A stretch of 60,228 nucleotides of DNA from an uncultured Anaerolineae bacterium (GTDB taxonomy: Bacteria; Chloroflexota; Anaerolineae; Anaerolineales; Villigracilaceae), in the NCBI GenBank assembly GCA_903822545.1, contig CAIJPN010000142.1:1-60228 (forward strand), in the 5' to 3' direction. A program made the position numbers and the translations under genes. Below, piece by piece: positions 34,653 to 43,613 of this stretch. Under the pieces are notes generated by a model. That model was not told where the DNA came from and searched no databases. It was given only the letters and a program-made list of their open reading frames with translations. How positions within the stretch are numbered: the first letter of the stretch is position 1; each line of letters starts with the position of its first letter.

Positions 34653-36126
34653 GGATCGCCTCCCAGCCCTTGCCACCAATCAACTGACCGAGTTGTTCCA
34701 CCGTTACTTTTTCAGCATCCAGCGGCGAGGAAACTTTGCCGGTGAAGAACACCAGAACCCGGTCGGAGTATTGCAGGACTTCATCAAGGTCAGCAGAAAT
34801 GAAGATGATGGCCGCCCCATCCTGGGCGCAGCGTTCCTTTAGCTTGCTCCAGATATACATGGTGGATTCAATATCCAGCCCACGCGTGGGGTGTTCGAGC
34901 AGGATCAGGCTGAGCGGCGTCCGCAGCAGGGCCAAAAGCGCGCGCTGCTGGTTGCCACCCGAAAGCGACTCAACCGTGCTGACGGGTGTCCCCTTGATGT
35001 TGAAGGTCTTGATGCGATCTTGCGCCAGCCGAATGGCCTGGTCGCGATTGATGAAGATACCGTGCGTTTCTTCGGCCAGGACAAAATGCTCGGTCAGCGA
35101 CAGGCCGGGCACAAGTCCCTGCTCCAGGCGCGCCGCCGGGAGATAGGCCACGCCTTTATGTTTGAAAACGTGATGAGTCTGCCCGGTCACATCTGCGCCT
35201 TTGATGCTCAGTTTGCCAGCCACGGGCCGCACCAACCCGGCGCAGGCCTGCAAGAAAGTGGCCTGCCCCGAGCCTTCCATGCCCGCCAGGCCAATGACTT
35301 CCCCGGCACGCACGTCCAGCGTCACATCGCGGATTTGCAAACGGACATCTTCGAGCGAGATATGCTCCAGGTGCAGGGTGGATGCGCCCGGCGTGAGCGG
35401 GTAACGCCCACCAAACGATACCACCTTGCCAAACATCATCTCCACCAGCTTATCCACGTTGAAAGGCGGCAACATCTCGCCGACAAGCTGACCCTGCCGC
35501 AGGACGGCCACCCGGTTACACAGGAATTCCACATCTTCGAGCTTGTGCGAGACGAAGATGATGGTCATGCCCTGAGCGGCGAGCTTTTTCAGGGTTGCGA
35601 ACAGCTTTTCTTTTTGTGGGAGGCTGATACCGGTGGTGGGTTCATCCAGGATCAGGGCGCGGGCGCCCAGCCAGAGCAGGCGTAAAATCTCAAGCTGCTG
35701 GCGTTCGCCCACGGTCAGCATATCCACATAAGCATCGGGGTCGATAGAAAAATCAAACTGGACGGCCAGTTCTTTAAATTCTTTGGCCGCGGTGCGCCGG
35801 TCGGGGAAAAGCCCACCATTACGCCCCAGGATGAAATTATCGATCACCTTCATCGGCGGGAAATCCAGCGGATCTTGATGCAGCATGCCAACGCCATGGT
35901 TGATGGCATCGGCAGGCGAAGCGATGTGGACGGGTTTGCCATCCAGCAAGATTTCGCCCGAATCAGCGAAGATGAAACCCGAAAGTGCCTTCATCAGGGT
36001 ACTTTTCCCGGCCCCGTTCTCACCCAGGATGCCCTGGATAGAGCCCGCCGGGATGGTAAGGTTGATATCGTTACTGGCGTGCACTGCGCCAAAATGCTTG
36101 TGGATATGCCGTAATTCAACCTGCAT
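34645..36126 (-). CDS. BMP-type ABC transporter ATPase, two nucleotide-binding domains
   Basis: 493 residues with two tandem ATPase domains. Domain 1: Walker A GILGENGAGKSTLMKAL, signature LTVGERQQLEIL, Walker B ALILDEPTTGI. Domain 2: degenerate Walker A GMEGSGQATFLQACAG (Lys replaced by Gln), signature LSGGNQQRALL, Walker B LILLEHPTRGLD. A degenerate second Walker A is usual in this simple-sugar/nucleoside class, so only the first site may fully hydrolyse ATP. It lies between the lipoprotein and permease genes of the operon. Confidence 0.93.
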   Translation of the reverse strand: MQVELRHIHKHFGAVHASNDINLTIPAGSIQGILGENGAGKSTLMKALSGFIFADSGEILLDGKPVHIASPADAINHGVGMLHQDPLDFPPMKVIDNFILGRNGGLFPDRRTAAKEFKELAVQFDFSIDPDAYVDMLTVGERQQLEILRLLWLGARALILDEPTTGISLPQKEKLFATLKKLAAQGMTIIFVSHKLEDVEFLCNRVAVLRQGQLVGEMLPPFNVDKLVEMMFGKVVSFGGRYPLTPGASTLHLEHISLEDVRLQIRDVTLDVRAGEVIGLAGMEGSGQATFLQACAGLVRPVAGKLSIKGADVTGQTHHVFKHKGVAYLPAARLEQGLVPGLSLTEHFVLAEETHGIFINRDQAIRLAQDRIKTFNIKGTPVSTVESLSGGNQQRALLALLRTPLSLILLEHPTRGLDIESTMYIWSKLKERCAQDGAAIIFISADLDEVLQYSDRVLVFFTGKVSSPLDAEKVTVEQLGQLIGGKGWEAIHA

Positions 36127-36193
36127 AGCCGCTCCTTCCTGTAGGATGCTGTAAACAAATCTATGGTTTTTTGTTACGCGCGTAGTTAATCAC

Positions 36194-36222
36194 GTAGGGG
36201 CGCAGCAATGCTGCGCCCCTAC
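36194..36222. repeat. GTAGGGGCG palindrome between operon genes
   Basis: Perfect 14-bp arms GTAGGGGCGCAGCA and TGCTGCGCCCCTAC around one base. It sits in the 110-bp gap between the lipoprotein gene and the ATPase gene, where an RNA hairpin without a T tract could stabilise the upstream message and set stoichiometry. Confidence 0.85.
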
Positions 36223-36236
36223 AATTGTTCAAAAGG

Positions 36237-37496
36237 TTATTCTGAAGCCCCATCCATGCCTTCGACCAGCTTGGGCAGGTACCAGACCTGGAAATCGGTG
36301 GCAACTTCGCCGTCTTTCAGGTATTCAGTACCATCCTGAAGTTTCAGCGGGCCCTTCCACAGGTTCAGGCCACCGGCCAGTTCGCCGATGAACTTATCCA
36401 GGTTAGCTGCAGCATCGGCAGAGAGGGCTGCGCCCTTCTGGAAACCAACAGCGCTCGAATCGGGGTTGTTGATGTTGGCCCAATCGGGGTCGTTCCACAA
36501 GAACTGGGAAGTCCAGGAGCCATCAGCCGCCGATTTGATGGCGGTCACATAAGCAGGGCCCCAGTTGAAGAACGGCACGCCGAGACAAATTTCCTTGCCT
36601 TCTTCGCAAGCGCCAATATAGTCATAGGGCAACGCCCAAACCTTCTTGCCTTCGCCAGCGAACTTCTTGGCTTCGGTCACAGCTTCGGTGGTGTCGATGC
36701 CAGAGATGACGACATCATAGCCACTGTTGAAGAACTCATCGGCAACCTGGGTCGGGTCCGAGGTCACGCCGGGGATGTTGAACCAGAAACCAATCCAGGT
36801 GACCTTGAATTTCAGGTCAGCGGCATTCTTGCCAGCGTAGTTCGTCCAGCAATACCTGGCGCCGAGATAGGCCGAAGCGGCCAGACGGCGGGTTTCATCG
36901 TTGATCAGTGGGCCCAGGAAGCCGATTTGGCCGGTCTGGGTGGTGAGAGCCGCGGCGCAGCCAGCCATCATTTTGCCATATTCCATCTTACCCATGATGT
37001 TGGTCATGTTGGCCATTTCAGTGTAGGCCTTGCCATCTTTCCAAACCTGGTCGCCAGAAGCCATAATAACGTACACATCCGAATGAGCCTTGGCGAATTC
37101 GGTGGCGCTGTCTTTCATATCATCCGAGTTGAAGATGACCAGCTTGGCGCCCTTAGAAACAAGGTCTTCAGCGAGCTGGGCCGGGGTGGTACCTGGGCGG
37201 TCAGCAGGGTTGACTTTGTCAGCATACACCATCTTCGCGCCGGGAACGTTCTTTTCAACGTACAGACCGGCTTCATAGTGGGCCTGGCTCCAGCCGTGAT
37301 CGTTGTACGGGCCAACCATCAACAGGCCAAAGACAAACTCGGCGGGCTGGGCCGGGGCTTCAGTGGCAGCGGGCTGAGCAGGAGCTTCAGTCGCGGCGGG
37401 CTGGGCCGGGGCTTCGGTGGCAGCCGGAGCGCCGCAGGCGCTCAAAAGCACCGCAGCCAGCAACAGTACAGAAAACAACTTGGTTAGGTGACGCAT
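36237..37496 (-). CDS. BMP-family substrate-binding lipoprotein
   Basis: 419 residues. The signal MRHLTKLFSVLLLAAVLLSAC ends in lipobox LLSAC. A repeated TEAPAQPAA linker (three to four copies) tethers the domain. The body is a PnrA/BmpA-like periplasmic-binding fold: VGPYNDHGWSQAHYEAGLY, IGFLGPLINDETRRLA and VISGIDTTEAV. Such proteins bind purine nucleosides or similar ligands and deliver them to the permeases encoded downstream. GAGGAG lies 6 nt before the ATG at 37496, and the frame-open extension upstream lacks any signal sequence, so it is not used. Confidence 0.9.
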   Translation of the reverse strand: MRHLTKLFSVLLLAAVLLSACGAPAATEAPAQPAATEAPAQPAATEAPAQPAEFVFGLLMVGPYNDHGWSQAHYEAGLYVEKNVPGAKMVYADKVNPADRPGTTPAQLAEDLVSKGAKLVIFNSDDMKDSATEFAKAHSDVYVIMASGDQVWKDGKAYTEMANMTNIMGKMEYGKMMAGCAAALTTQTGQIGFLGPLINDETRRLAASAYLGARYCWTNYAGKNAADLKFKVTWIGFWFNIPGVTSDPTQVADEFFNSGYDVVISGIDTTEAVTEAKKFAGEGKKVWALPYDYIGACEEGKEICLGVPFFNWGPAYVTAIKSAADGSWTSQFLWNDPDWANINNPDSSAVGFQKGAALSADAAANLDKFIGELAGGLNLWKGPLKLQDGTEYLKDGEVATDFQVWYLPKLVEGMDGASE

Positions 37497-37561
37497 ATTT
37501 TCTCCTCTGTGAATATAGGAAGCAGGTTGGGAAAAACCCCAAACTGCCAAGCAACAAAAAG

Positions 37562-37570
37562 ATTCTAGCA
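37562..37570 (-). promoter_or_regulatory. Extended -10 promoter of the BMP operon
   Basis: TGCTAGAAT on the minus strand gives the TGn extended -10 form. The mRNA leader would be about 60 nt. No strong -35 box, as is usual for this promoter type. The rest of the 37571-37915 spacer shows no gene. Confidence 0.5.
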
Positions 37571-37915
37571 CATTTTTGTACGAACGGGCACAAACAAGGA
37601 TGGGGTTTGTCATACAACCTGATTATAAAAACACCACTTTTTTGGAAAACATGACTTGATCTACCCCCCAAAAAATACCCACATCTCAAAGAAACTTGCA
37701 CATCCCAGCCTGCCCCACTGCGGATTTTCCCCCCCATGCCTTTGCCACCGTTACCAGGGCAAAGAACAGGCTGACAAAGCCAACCCAAAATTGCGGGTCT
37801 CATGCAAAAAAAACTACACATCAAGAAATCGTTAAAACCGACGATCATAGCAAAGCCGGTTGTCCTGGCGCTACCCCCCGGCGCCGAGAAAGCCCTGGCA
37901 ACATTCAATCACCTC

Positions 37916-37943
37916 TTGACTCATATCTCAAAAATACTATAAT
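37916..37943 (+). promoter_or_regulatory. Promoter of the FadR-type regulator
   Basis: TTGACT, 16 bp, TATAAT: a near-consensus sigma-70 promoter. The transcript would begin near 37950, about 36 nt before the ATG. Confidence 0.75.
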
Positions 37944-37959
37944 TATGATTAATAGTATT
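37933..37959. promoter_or_regulatory. Candidate operator palindrome over the -10 box
   Basis: Inverted arms AATACTAT (37933-37940) and ATAGTATT (37952-37959), 11 bp apart, straddle the -10 box and the start point of the regulator's own promoter. A dimeric GntR/FadR protein bound here would block transcription, so autoregulation is inferred. Confidence 0.5.
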
Positions 37960-37985
37960 CATCTGATTAATTGAAGAGCAAATCT

Positions 37986-38678
37986 ATGATCCTGCGCGAC
38001 AAGCTTTCTTTCGACACCTTATCCGAATTCCTGCGCTACCTGGCGGCACATGCCGAGGGTGAACCCACCCTGCCGGCATTGACCAGCCTGGGCGAGGAAC
38101 TCGGCGTCAGTGTTGCCAGCCTGCGCGAGCAGCTCGAAGTGGCGCGCGCACTGGGGCTGGTGGATGTTAAACCACGCACAGGCATCCGGCGGCTGCCATA
38201 TCGCTTCCTGCCGGCTATCCGCACCAGCCTGGGGTATGCCATGGCACTGGATGAGAAGAATTTTGAGCAATATGCCGACTTGCGCAAGCACATCGAGGCG
38301 GCATACTGGCACGAAGCAGTGGCAAAGCTCACCAACGAGGATCACATCCGGCTCCAAGGGTTGATCAAAAAAGCCTGGGGGAAGCTGGATGGCCGCCCGA
38401 TCCAGATCCCACACGAAGAACACAAACAACTCCATCTCACCATCTACAGCCGCCTCGACAACCCATTCGTGAATGGCATCCTCGAAGCCTACTGGGAAGC
38501 CTACGAAAGCATCGGGTTGAACGTTTTCACCGATTACAACTACCTGCGAGGCGTTTGGGAATACCACCAGCGCATGGTCGATTGCATCTGCGCGGGTGAA
38601 TTTGACTTGGGCCATAAGGCATTGGTGGAGCATGCCAACCTGCTCACCGATTTGCTCGATCACCGTATTGCAAGATAA
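37986..38678 (+). CDS. GntR/FadR-family regulator with FCD domain
   Basis: 230 residues. An N-terminal winged helix (LPALTSLGEELGVSVASLRE, then RALGLVDVKPRTGIR) is followed by an all-helical FCD-type ligand domain with LRKHIEAAYWHEAV, EEHKQLHLTIYSRL and HQRMVDCICAGEFDLGHKALVEH; the histidines in these blocks are the usual metal ligands. Such regulators respond to small carboxylates. The gene is 28 bp upstream of the 2-oxoacid:ferredoxin oxidoreductase genes, and divergent from the BMP operon, so either is a likely target. A TTG at 37971 is open but the ATG at 37986, with GAAGAG before it, is preferred. Confidence 0.87.
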   Translation: MILRDKLSFDTLSEFLRYLAAHAEGEPTLPALTSLGEELGVSVASLREQLEVARALGLVDVKPRTGIRRLPYRFLPAIRTSLGYAMALDEKNFEQYADLRKHIEAAYWHEAVAKLTNEDHIRLQGLIKKAWGKLDGRPIQIPHEEHKQLHLTIYSRLDNPFVNGILEAYWEAYESIGLNVFTDYNYLRGVWEYHQRMVDCICAGEFDLGHKALVEHANLLTDLLDHRIAR

Positions 38679-38706
38679 TTTACTCTCATTTTCATTGAGG
38701 AGAACC

Positions 38707-40500
38707 ATGACAGAACGTATCGTGAACGATTTTTCCATCACCGTCGGGACGGTGAACGGTTCGGGGAGTTCCACCGCGAACACCACGATCCTGCGCGCCC
38801 TGTTCAAAATGGGCATCCCGGTTTCGGGCAAAAACCTGTTTCCCAGCAATATCCAGGGGCTGCCCACCTGGTACACCATCCGCGTCAGCAAGGATGGATA
38901 TTTAGCCCGCCGCGATGAGCGTGAGATCGTTATCGCCATCAACCCGAATTCTTTTGCCAAAGACCTGGATAGTGTTGCTCCTGGCGGCGCTTTTTTCTAT
39001 GCAGATGACATCAAACTGGCCGTGACCCGCACCGACATCGCCGTATACCCCATGCCGATCAAGTCGCTGGTCAAATCGAACCCCGAAATCACCGCCAACC
39101 TGCGCGACCTGGTCAGCAACATGGTATATGTGGGCGTGCTGGCGCAGATGATCGGCATGGATATGACCAAAATCGAGCAGGCGCTTGACTTCCACTTCAA
39201 ACACAAGGCCAAGCCGATTGCGCTGAACATGAGCATGGTCAAGGCCGGGGCCGAATGGGCCGCCGCCAACCTTGAAAAGAAAGACCCGTTCTATGTTGAA
39301 TCCATGAACAAAACCGATGGCATGATCATGGCCGATGGAAATATGGCCGGTGCACTCGGTTCAATTTATGGTGGCGTGCAATTCGTGGGCTGGTACCCGA
39401 TCACCCCGGCCACCAGCCTGGCAGAATCGATCAACGATTACCTGCCCACGCTGCGCAAAACCGTCGATGGCAAAGAAACTTATGCCGTAGTGCAATCAGA
39501 AGATGAGCTGGCCGCCATTGGTATGGCGATCGGCGCCGGATGGGCCGGTTTGCGCGCTATGACCAGCACCAGCGGCCCCGGCCTGAGCCTGATGACCGAA
39601 TTCTACGGGCTGGCATACTACACCGAAGTGCCAGTGGTGGTCTGGGATGTGCAGCGCATGGGCCCCAGCACCGGCCTACCCACCCGCACCTCGCAGGGTG
39701 ACCTGGGCTTCGCTGCCCACATGGGCCACGGCGATACCAATCACATCATCCTGATGCCTGGTTCTGTCAACGAGTGCTTTGAGTTTGGCTGGCGCGCGTT
39801 TGATGTAGCCGAACGGATGCAGGCTCCAGTGTTGGTGATGAGCGACCTCGATTTTGGCATGAACCAGTGGATGACCGAACCTTTCAAATATCCCGATGTT
39901 CCCATGGATCGCGGCAAAGTGCTATGGGAAGTCGACCTGGAAAAAATCAAGGGCGACTGGGGCCGTTATGTTGATAAAGATGGGGATGGTATCCCCTATC
40001 GCACCATCCCCGGCAACCGCCACCCCAACAGCGCCTATTTCACCCGCGGCACCGGCCACGATGAAATGGCCCGTTACAGCGAAGACACCCAAACCTGGGT
40101 GCGCGTGCTCGATCGCATCAAGCGAAAATACGAAACTGCCAAGAAATACCTGCCCGGCCCGGTCACCCACAAACAAGATGGGGCTAAAATCGGCGTGATT
40201 TCTTTCGGCTCCACCGACCCGGCCATCCTTGAAGCCCAGCAAATGCTGGCTGGTAAGGGCCTGAAAGTCGATTACATGCGCCTGCGGTCGCTGCCATCAC
40301 AGGATGAAGTCTTTGAGTTTATCGGTAGCCACGAGCGGGTTTACATCGTCGAAATGAACCGCGATGGACACCTGCGCGAGATCCTGATGGTAGAAAAACC
40401 CGAACTGGCAACCAAGATGAGTTCCATCGCCTACAACGATGGGCTGCCGCTGACCGCCAAATTCGTTGCCAACGCCATCCTGAAACTGGAGGAAAAATAA
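38707..40500 (+). CDS. 2-oxoacid:ferredoxin oxidoreductase, fused gamma-alpha subunit
   Basis: 597 residues. The N-terminal part (VGTVNGSGSSTANTTILRAL, FPSNIQGLPTWYTIRVS) is the gamma domain and the rest, from about residue 200, is the alpha subunit with FVGWYPITPATSLAE, ATSTSGPGLSLMTEF-like blocks (here MTSTSGPGLSLMTEFYGLAY) and VLVMSDLDFGMN. With the beta subunit it oxidatively decarboxylates a 2-oxoacid such as 2-oxoglutarate or pyruvate to an acyl-CoA and reduces ferredoxin. GGAG lies 5 nt before the ATG at 38707; the open frame upstream runs into the regulator gene and is rejected. The beta gene starts one base after its stop. Confidence 0.9.
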   Translation: MTERIVNDFSITVGTVNGSGSSTANTTILRALFKMGIPVSGKNLFPSNIQGLPTWYTIRVSKDGYLARRDEREIVIAINPNSFAKDLDSVAPGGAFFYADDIKLAVTRTDIAVYPMPIKSLVKSNPEITANLRDLVSNMVYVGVLAQMIGMDMTKIEQALDFHFKHKAKPIALNMSMVKAGAEWAAANLEKKDPFYVESMNKTDGMIMADGNMAGALGSIYGGVQFVGWYPITPATSLAESINDYLPTLRKTVDGKETYAVVQSEDELAAIGMAIGAGWAGLRAMTSTSGPGLSLMTEFYGLAYYTEVPVVVWDVQRMGPSTGLPTRTSQGDLGFAAHMGHGDTNHIILMPGSVNECFEFGWRAFDVAERMQAPVLVMSDLDFGMNQWMTEPFKYPDVPMDRGKVLWEVDLEKIKGDWGRYVDKDGDGIPYRTIPGNRHPNSAYFTRGTGHDEMARYSEDTQTWVRVLDRIKRKYETAKKYLPGPVTHKQDGAKIGVISFGSTDPAILEAQQMLAGKGLKVDYMRLRSLPSQDEVFEFIGSHERVYIVEMNRDGHLREILMVEKPELATKMSSIAYNDGLPLTAKFVANAILKLEEK

Positions 40501-40501
40501 T

Positions 40502-41611
40502 ATGAGTGACTCTCTCCCCATGGCTGGAGCCAACGTCCAGGTTAATGCTGCTGGCTTGAGCAAAGCCGACTATCGCGGCGCACCCAGCACCCTGTGTGTG
40601 GGTTGCGGCCACAATTCCATTGCCAACCAGATTGTCTCAGTCTGCTATGAGATGAACATCGTGCCAGAGAACATTCTCAAATTCTCCGGCATCGGTTGTT
40701 CATCCAAAAGCCCCACCTATTTTCTGAACCGCACCTTCGGCTTCAACGGCCTGCACGGGCGTATGCCCTCCGTAGCCACCGGCGCGCTGTTCGGTGACCG
40801 CAGCATGCGCGGCCTGGGCGTCTCCGGCGACGGCGACAGCGCCAGCATCGGCATGGGCCAGTTCAAACATGTGATGCGCCGCAACGTCAACATGGTGTAC
40901 ATCGTCGAGAACAACGGCGTTTACGGGTTGACCAAAGGCCAGTTTTCCGCCACCGCTGATAAGGGTCTGGAGTTAAAGAAGCAAGGTACGAATATGTACC
41001 TGCCGGTTGACATCTGCATGGAAGCGCTGGCCTCCCGCGCCACTTTCATCGCACGCCTGTTCGCTGGCAACGCCAAACAGGTGAAGGAAGTGCTCAAAGC
41101 GGCCATGGCGCATCGCGGCATCGCCGTCATCGACATCATCAGCCCGTGCGTGACCTTCAATAACCAGGAAAACACCTACTACTCTTACGATTTCGGCAAG
41201 GCCAACGAAGAAATGATGCACGAAGTATCCTTCCAACAAGCCGACCCATCCTTCCACCAGGGTTCGGAAGGCAGCTCGATCTCGTACATCCCGCCCAAGC
41301 CCGAGATCATGCTCGAAGCCGATATGATCGAAGGTGAGATCCGCGAGGTGAAGCTGCACGACGGTTCTAGCATCCAACTCAAGAACCTGGAGAAGGGTTA
41401 CAACCCCACCAACCGCATGGAAGCCATGCGTGTGCTGGAAGAAGCCCAGGAAAACAACTGGCTGCTGACCGGCATCATCTACATCGACCCATCCAAGCCG
41501 GCGCTGACCGAGCTGAGCAACCTGGTTGATACGCCCCTCAACCGTCTCACCGAAAAAGACTTGCGCCCCGCCCCCGAAACGATGGCGAAAATCAATTCGC
41601 TGATGTTCTAA
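40502..41611 (+). CDS. 2-oxoacid:ferredoxin oxidoreductase, beta subunit
   Basis: 369 residues. It carries the thiamine-diphosphate site GDGDSASIGMGQFKHVMRRN followed by NNGVYGLTKGQ, and cysteines for one [4Fe-4S] cluster in LCVGCGHNSI, FSGIGCSSKSP and ISPCVTF. It completes the enzyme with the gamma-alpha subunit just upstream. Which 2-oxoacid is used cannot be told from the sequence. A strong terminator follows. Confidence 0.92.
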   Translation: MSDSLPMAGANVQVNAAGLSKADYRGAPSTLCVGCGHNSIANQIVSVCYEMNIVPENILKFSGIGCSSKSPTYFLNRTFGFNGLHGRMPSVATGALFGDRSMRGLGVSGDGDSASIGMGQFKHVMRRNVNMVYIVENNGVYGLTKGQFSATADKGLELKKQGTNMYLPVDICMEALASRATFIARLFAGNAKQVKEVLKAAMAHRGIAVIDIISPCVTFNNQENTYYSYDFGKANEEMMHEVSFQQADPSFHQGSEGSSISYIPPKPEIMLEADMIEGEIREVKLHDGSSIQLKNLEKGYNPTNRMEAMRVLEEAQENNWLLTGIIYIDPSKPALTELSNLVDTPLNRLTEKDLRPAPETMAKINSLMF

Positions 41612-41629
41612 CAGCACCTGCAACTCTTA

Positions 41630-41663
41630 CCGCCGCCTGTTGAAGGCGGCGGTTTGCTTTTTT
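41630..41663 (+). terminator. Terminator of the oxidoreductase operon
   Basis: CCGCCGCC, loop TGTTGAA, GGCGGCGG, then TTTGCTTTTTT. Confidence 0.92.
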
Positions 41664-41697
41664 GGAATACCAGGCTCCAAATTCAGCTGATATTGTG

Positions 41698-41703
41698 TAA
41701 AAT
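41698..41703 (+). promoter_or_regulatory. -10 box for a leaderless aspA mRNA
   Basis: TAAAAT with 6 nt to the ATG at 41710, so the transcript should begin at or next to the start codon. The upstream -35 region is weak. Confidence 0.5.
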
Positions 41704-41709
41704 CATCGC

Positions 41710-43119
41710 ATGACTACTCAACCATACCGAACCGAACACGATCTGCTCGGCGAGCGCGATGTGCCCGCCGGGGTTTACTATGGCATCCACACCCTGCGGG
41801 CGCTGGAAAACTTCCCCATCACCGGCACAGCCATTCACTCAGCCCCGGCACTGGTCAAGGCACTGGCATGCGTTAAACAGGCCTGCGCCCGCGCCAACCA
41901 TGATCTGGGACTGCTCGACACGCTCAAAAACGAGGCCATCGAAGGCGCTTGTGAAGAAATCCGCGCCGGGAAGCTGCACGACCAGTTCGTGGTGGATGTC
42001 ATCCAGGGCGGGGCGGGGACTTCGACCAACATGAACGCCAACGAAGTCATCGCCAACCGCGCGCTGGAACTGCTCGGCTGCGAGCGCGGCGATTATAAGA
42101 AGATGCACCCACTGGAAGATGTCAACATGAGCCAGAGCACCAACGATGTCTACCCGACCGCCGTTAAGGTGGCGCTGCGCTTCGAGATTGACCGGCTGGT
42201 GGATGCCATGGATGTGCTGAGACTGGCTTTCGAGGCAAAAGCCGCCGAATTTGCCGGCATCCTGAAAATGGGCCGCACCCAGCTACAAGACGCCGTCCCG
42301 ATGACGCTGGGACAGGAATTCAGCACTTATGCAGTGATGCTCTCGGAAGACCAGCAGCGCCTGCGCGAGGCGGCGCTGCTCATCCAGGAGATCAACCTGG
42401 GGGCCACCGCCATCGGGACGGGCATCAATGCCCCGTCTGAGTATGCGCCGCTGGCAAGCAAACACCTTTCGATGATCACTGGCTTCCAGTTCATCACCGC
42501 CGGGAATCTGGTGGAGGCGACCCAGGATGCGGGTGCGTTTGTGCAGCTCTCGGGGGTGCTGAAACGGGTGGCAGTGAAACTCTCCAAAGTTTGCAACGAT
42601 CTTCGGCTTTTGTCATCTGGCCCCAGGGCGGGGTTGGGCGAGATCAACCTGCCGCCGGTCCAGGCCGGGTCGAGCATCATGCCGGGAAAGGTGAATCCGG
42701 TCATCCCCGAAGTGGTCAACCAGATCGCCTTTGAAGTCATCGGCAACGATGTGACAGTTTCGTTTGCCGCCGAGGCCGGGCAGCTGCAGCTCAATGCTTT
42801 CGAGCCGATCATCGCTCATAATCTGTTCAACAGCCTGGCGTTCCTGCGCCAAGGCTGCCTGACGCTGACTGAAAAGTGTGTGCGCGGTATCACCGCCAAC
42901 CGTGAGCGGCTGGAAGACATCATCGCCCACTCGATTGGGATTGTGACGGCGCTCAACCCGTATATCGGCTACGAGAATGCCAGCGCGGTGGCAAAAGAAG
43001 CCTACGCTGGCAACAAAAGTGTGGCCGAGGTGGTTTTGTCGCGCGGGCTGTTGACCAAAGAACAACTGGATGAGATTTTACGCCCCGAAAACCTGACCCA
43101 GCCGAAATCGATCTCATAA
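41710..43119 (+). CDS. aspA: Aspartate ammonia-lyase
   Basis: 469 residues, the usual length. RTEHDLLGERDVPAGVYYGI and HTLRALENFPIT are typical of AspA rather than fumarase. The superfamily signature GSSIMPGKVNPVIPE carries the catalytic serine loop. The enzyme converts aspartate to fumarate and ammonia, linking amino acid nitrogen to the citric acid cycle. No Shine-Dalgarno sequence is visible, in line with a leaderless mRNA. The arfB gene begins one base after its stop. Confidence 0.93.
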   Translation: MTTQPYRTEHDLLGERDVPAGVYYGIHTLRALENFPITGTAIHSAPALVKALACVKQACARANHDLGLLDTLKNEAIEGACEEIRAGKLHDQFVVDVIQGGAGTSTNMNANEVIANRALELLGCERGDYKKMHPLEDVNMSQSTNDVYPTAVKVALRFEIDRLVDAMDVLRLAFEAKAAEFAGILKMGRTQLQDAVPMTLGQEFSTYAVMLSEDQQRLREAALLIQEINLGATAIGTGINAPSEYAPLASKHLSMITGFQFITAGNLVEATQDAGAFVQLSGVLKRVAVKLSKVCNDLRLLSSGPRAGLGEINLPPVQAGSSIMPGKVNPVIPEVVNQIAFEVIGNDVTVSFAAEAGQLQLNAFEPIIAHNLFNSLAFLRQGCLTLTEKCVRGITANRERLEDIIAHSIGIVTALNPYIGYENASAVAKEAYAGNKSVAEVVLSRGLLTKEQLDEILRPENLTQPKSIS

Positions 43120-43120
43120 G

Positions 43121-43546
43121 ATGATCCAAATTACCCCCAACATTGCCCTGGATGAACGTGAGATTACGCTGGAGTTTGTGCGCGCCAGCGGGCCGGGCGG
43201 GCAAAATGTTAACAAGGTTTCGACAGCGGTGCAGCTGCGTTTTGACGCGGCGCACTCACCTTCGCTGCCAGATGATGTGCGCACGCGCCTGCTCAAGCTG
43301 GCCGGGAGTCATCTCACAGATGATGGTATTTTGCTGATCGAGGCCAAACGTTACCGTACCCAGGAACAAAACCGCGCCGACGCTTACCTGCGGCTGGGCG
43401 AATTGATCCAGAAAGCAGCCAAAAGGCCCAAAGTCCGACGGGCGACACGACCAAGCGTCAGCGCAAAGGCTGCGCGAGTTTTTGAGAAGAAGCGCCGGGG
43501 TGCGATCAAAAAAATCCGCAGTTTTAACCCGGATGAGTGGGAGTAG
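43121..43546 (+). CDS. arfB: Alternative ribosome rescue factor ArfB (YaeJ/ICT1)
   Basis: 141 residues. The catalytic loop SGPGGQNVNK holds the GGQ motif that hydrolyses peptidyl-tRNA on stalled ribosomes. The basic C-terminal tail (KAAKRPKVRRATRP ... KKRRGAIKKIRS) is the part that enters the empty mRNA channel. It is coupled to aspA by a one-base gap. Confidence 0.93.
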   Translation: MIQITPNIALDEREITLEFVRASGPGGQNVNKVSTAVQLRFDAAHSPSLPDDVRTRLLKLAGSHLTDDGILLIEAKRYRTQEQNRADAYLRLGELIQKAAKRPKVRRATRPSVSAKAARVFEKKRRGAIKKIRSFNPDEWE

Positions 43547-43613
43547 TTCGCCAGACTGGTTGGCGCGGCATCTTCATGCTGGCCTTGATCCATCACAAAT
43601 TTGGTGCTGGTTG

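Noticed and set aside
35270-35300. Degenerate second Walker A in the BMP ATPase as a defect
   Set aside because: A degenerate second site is usual in this double-ATPase class.
37375-37440. Repeats in the start of the BMP lipoprotein gene
   Set aside because: They encode the TEAPAQPAA linker after the lipobox, a common low-complexity tether, not a mobile repeat.
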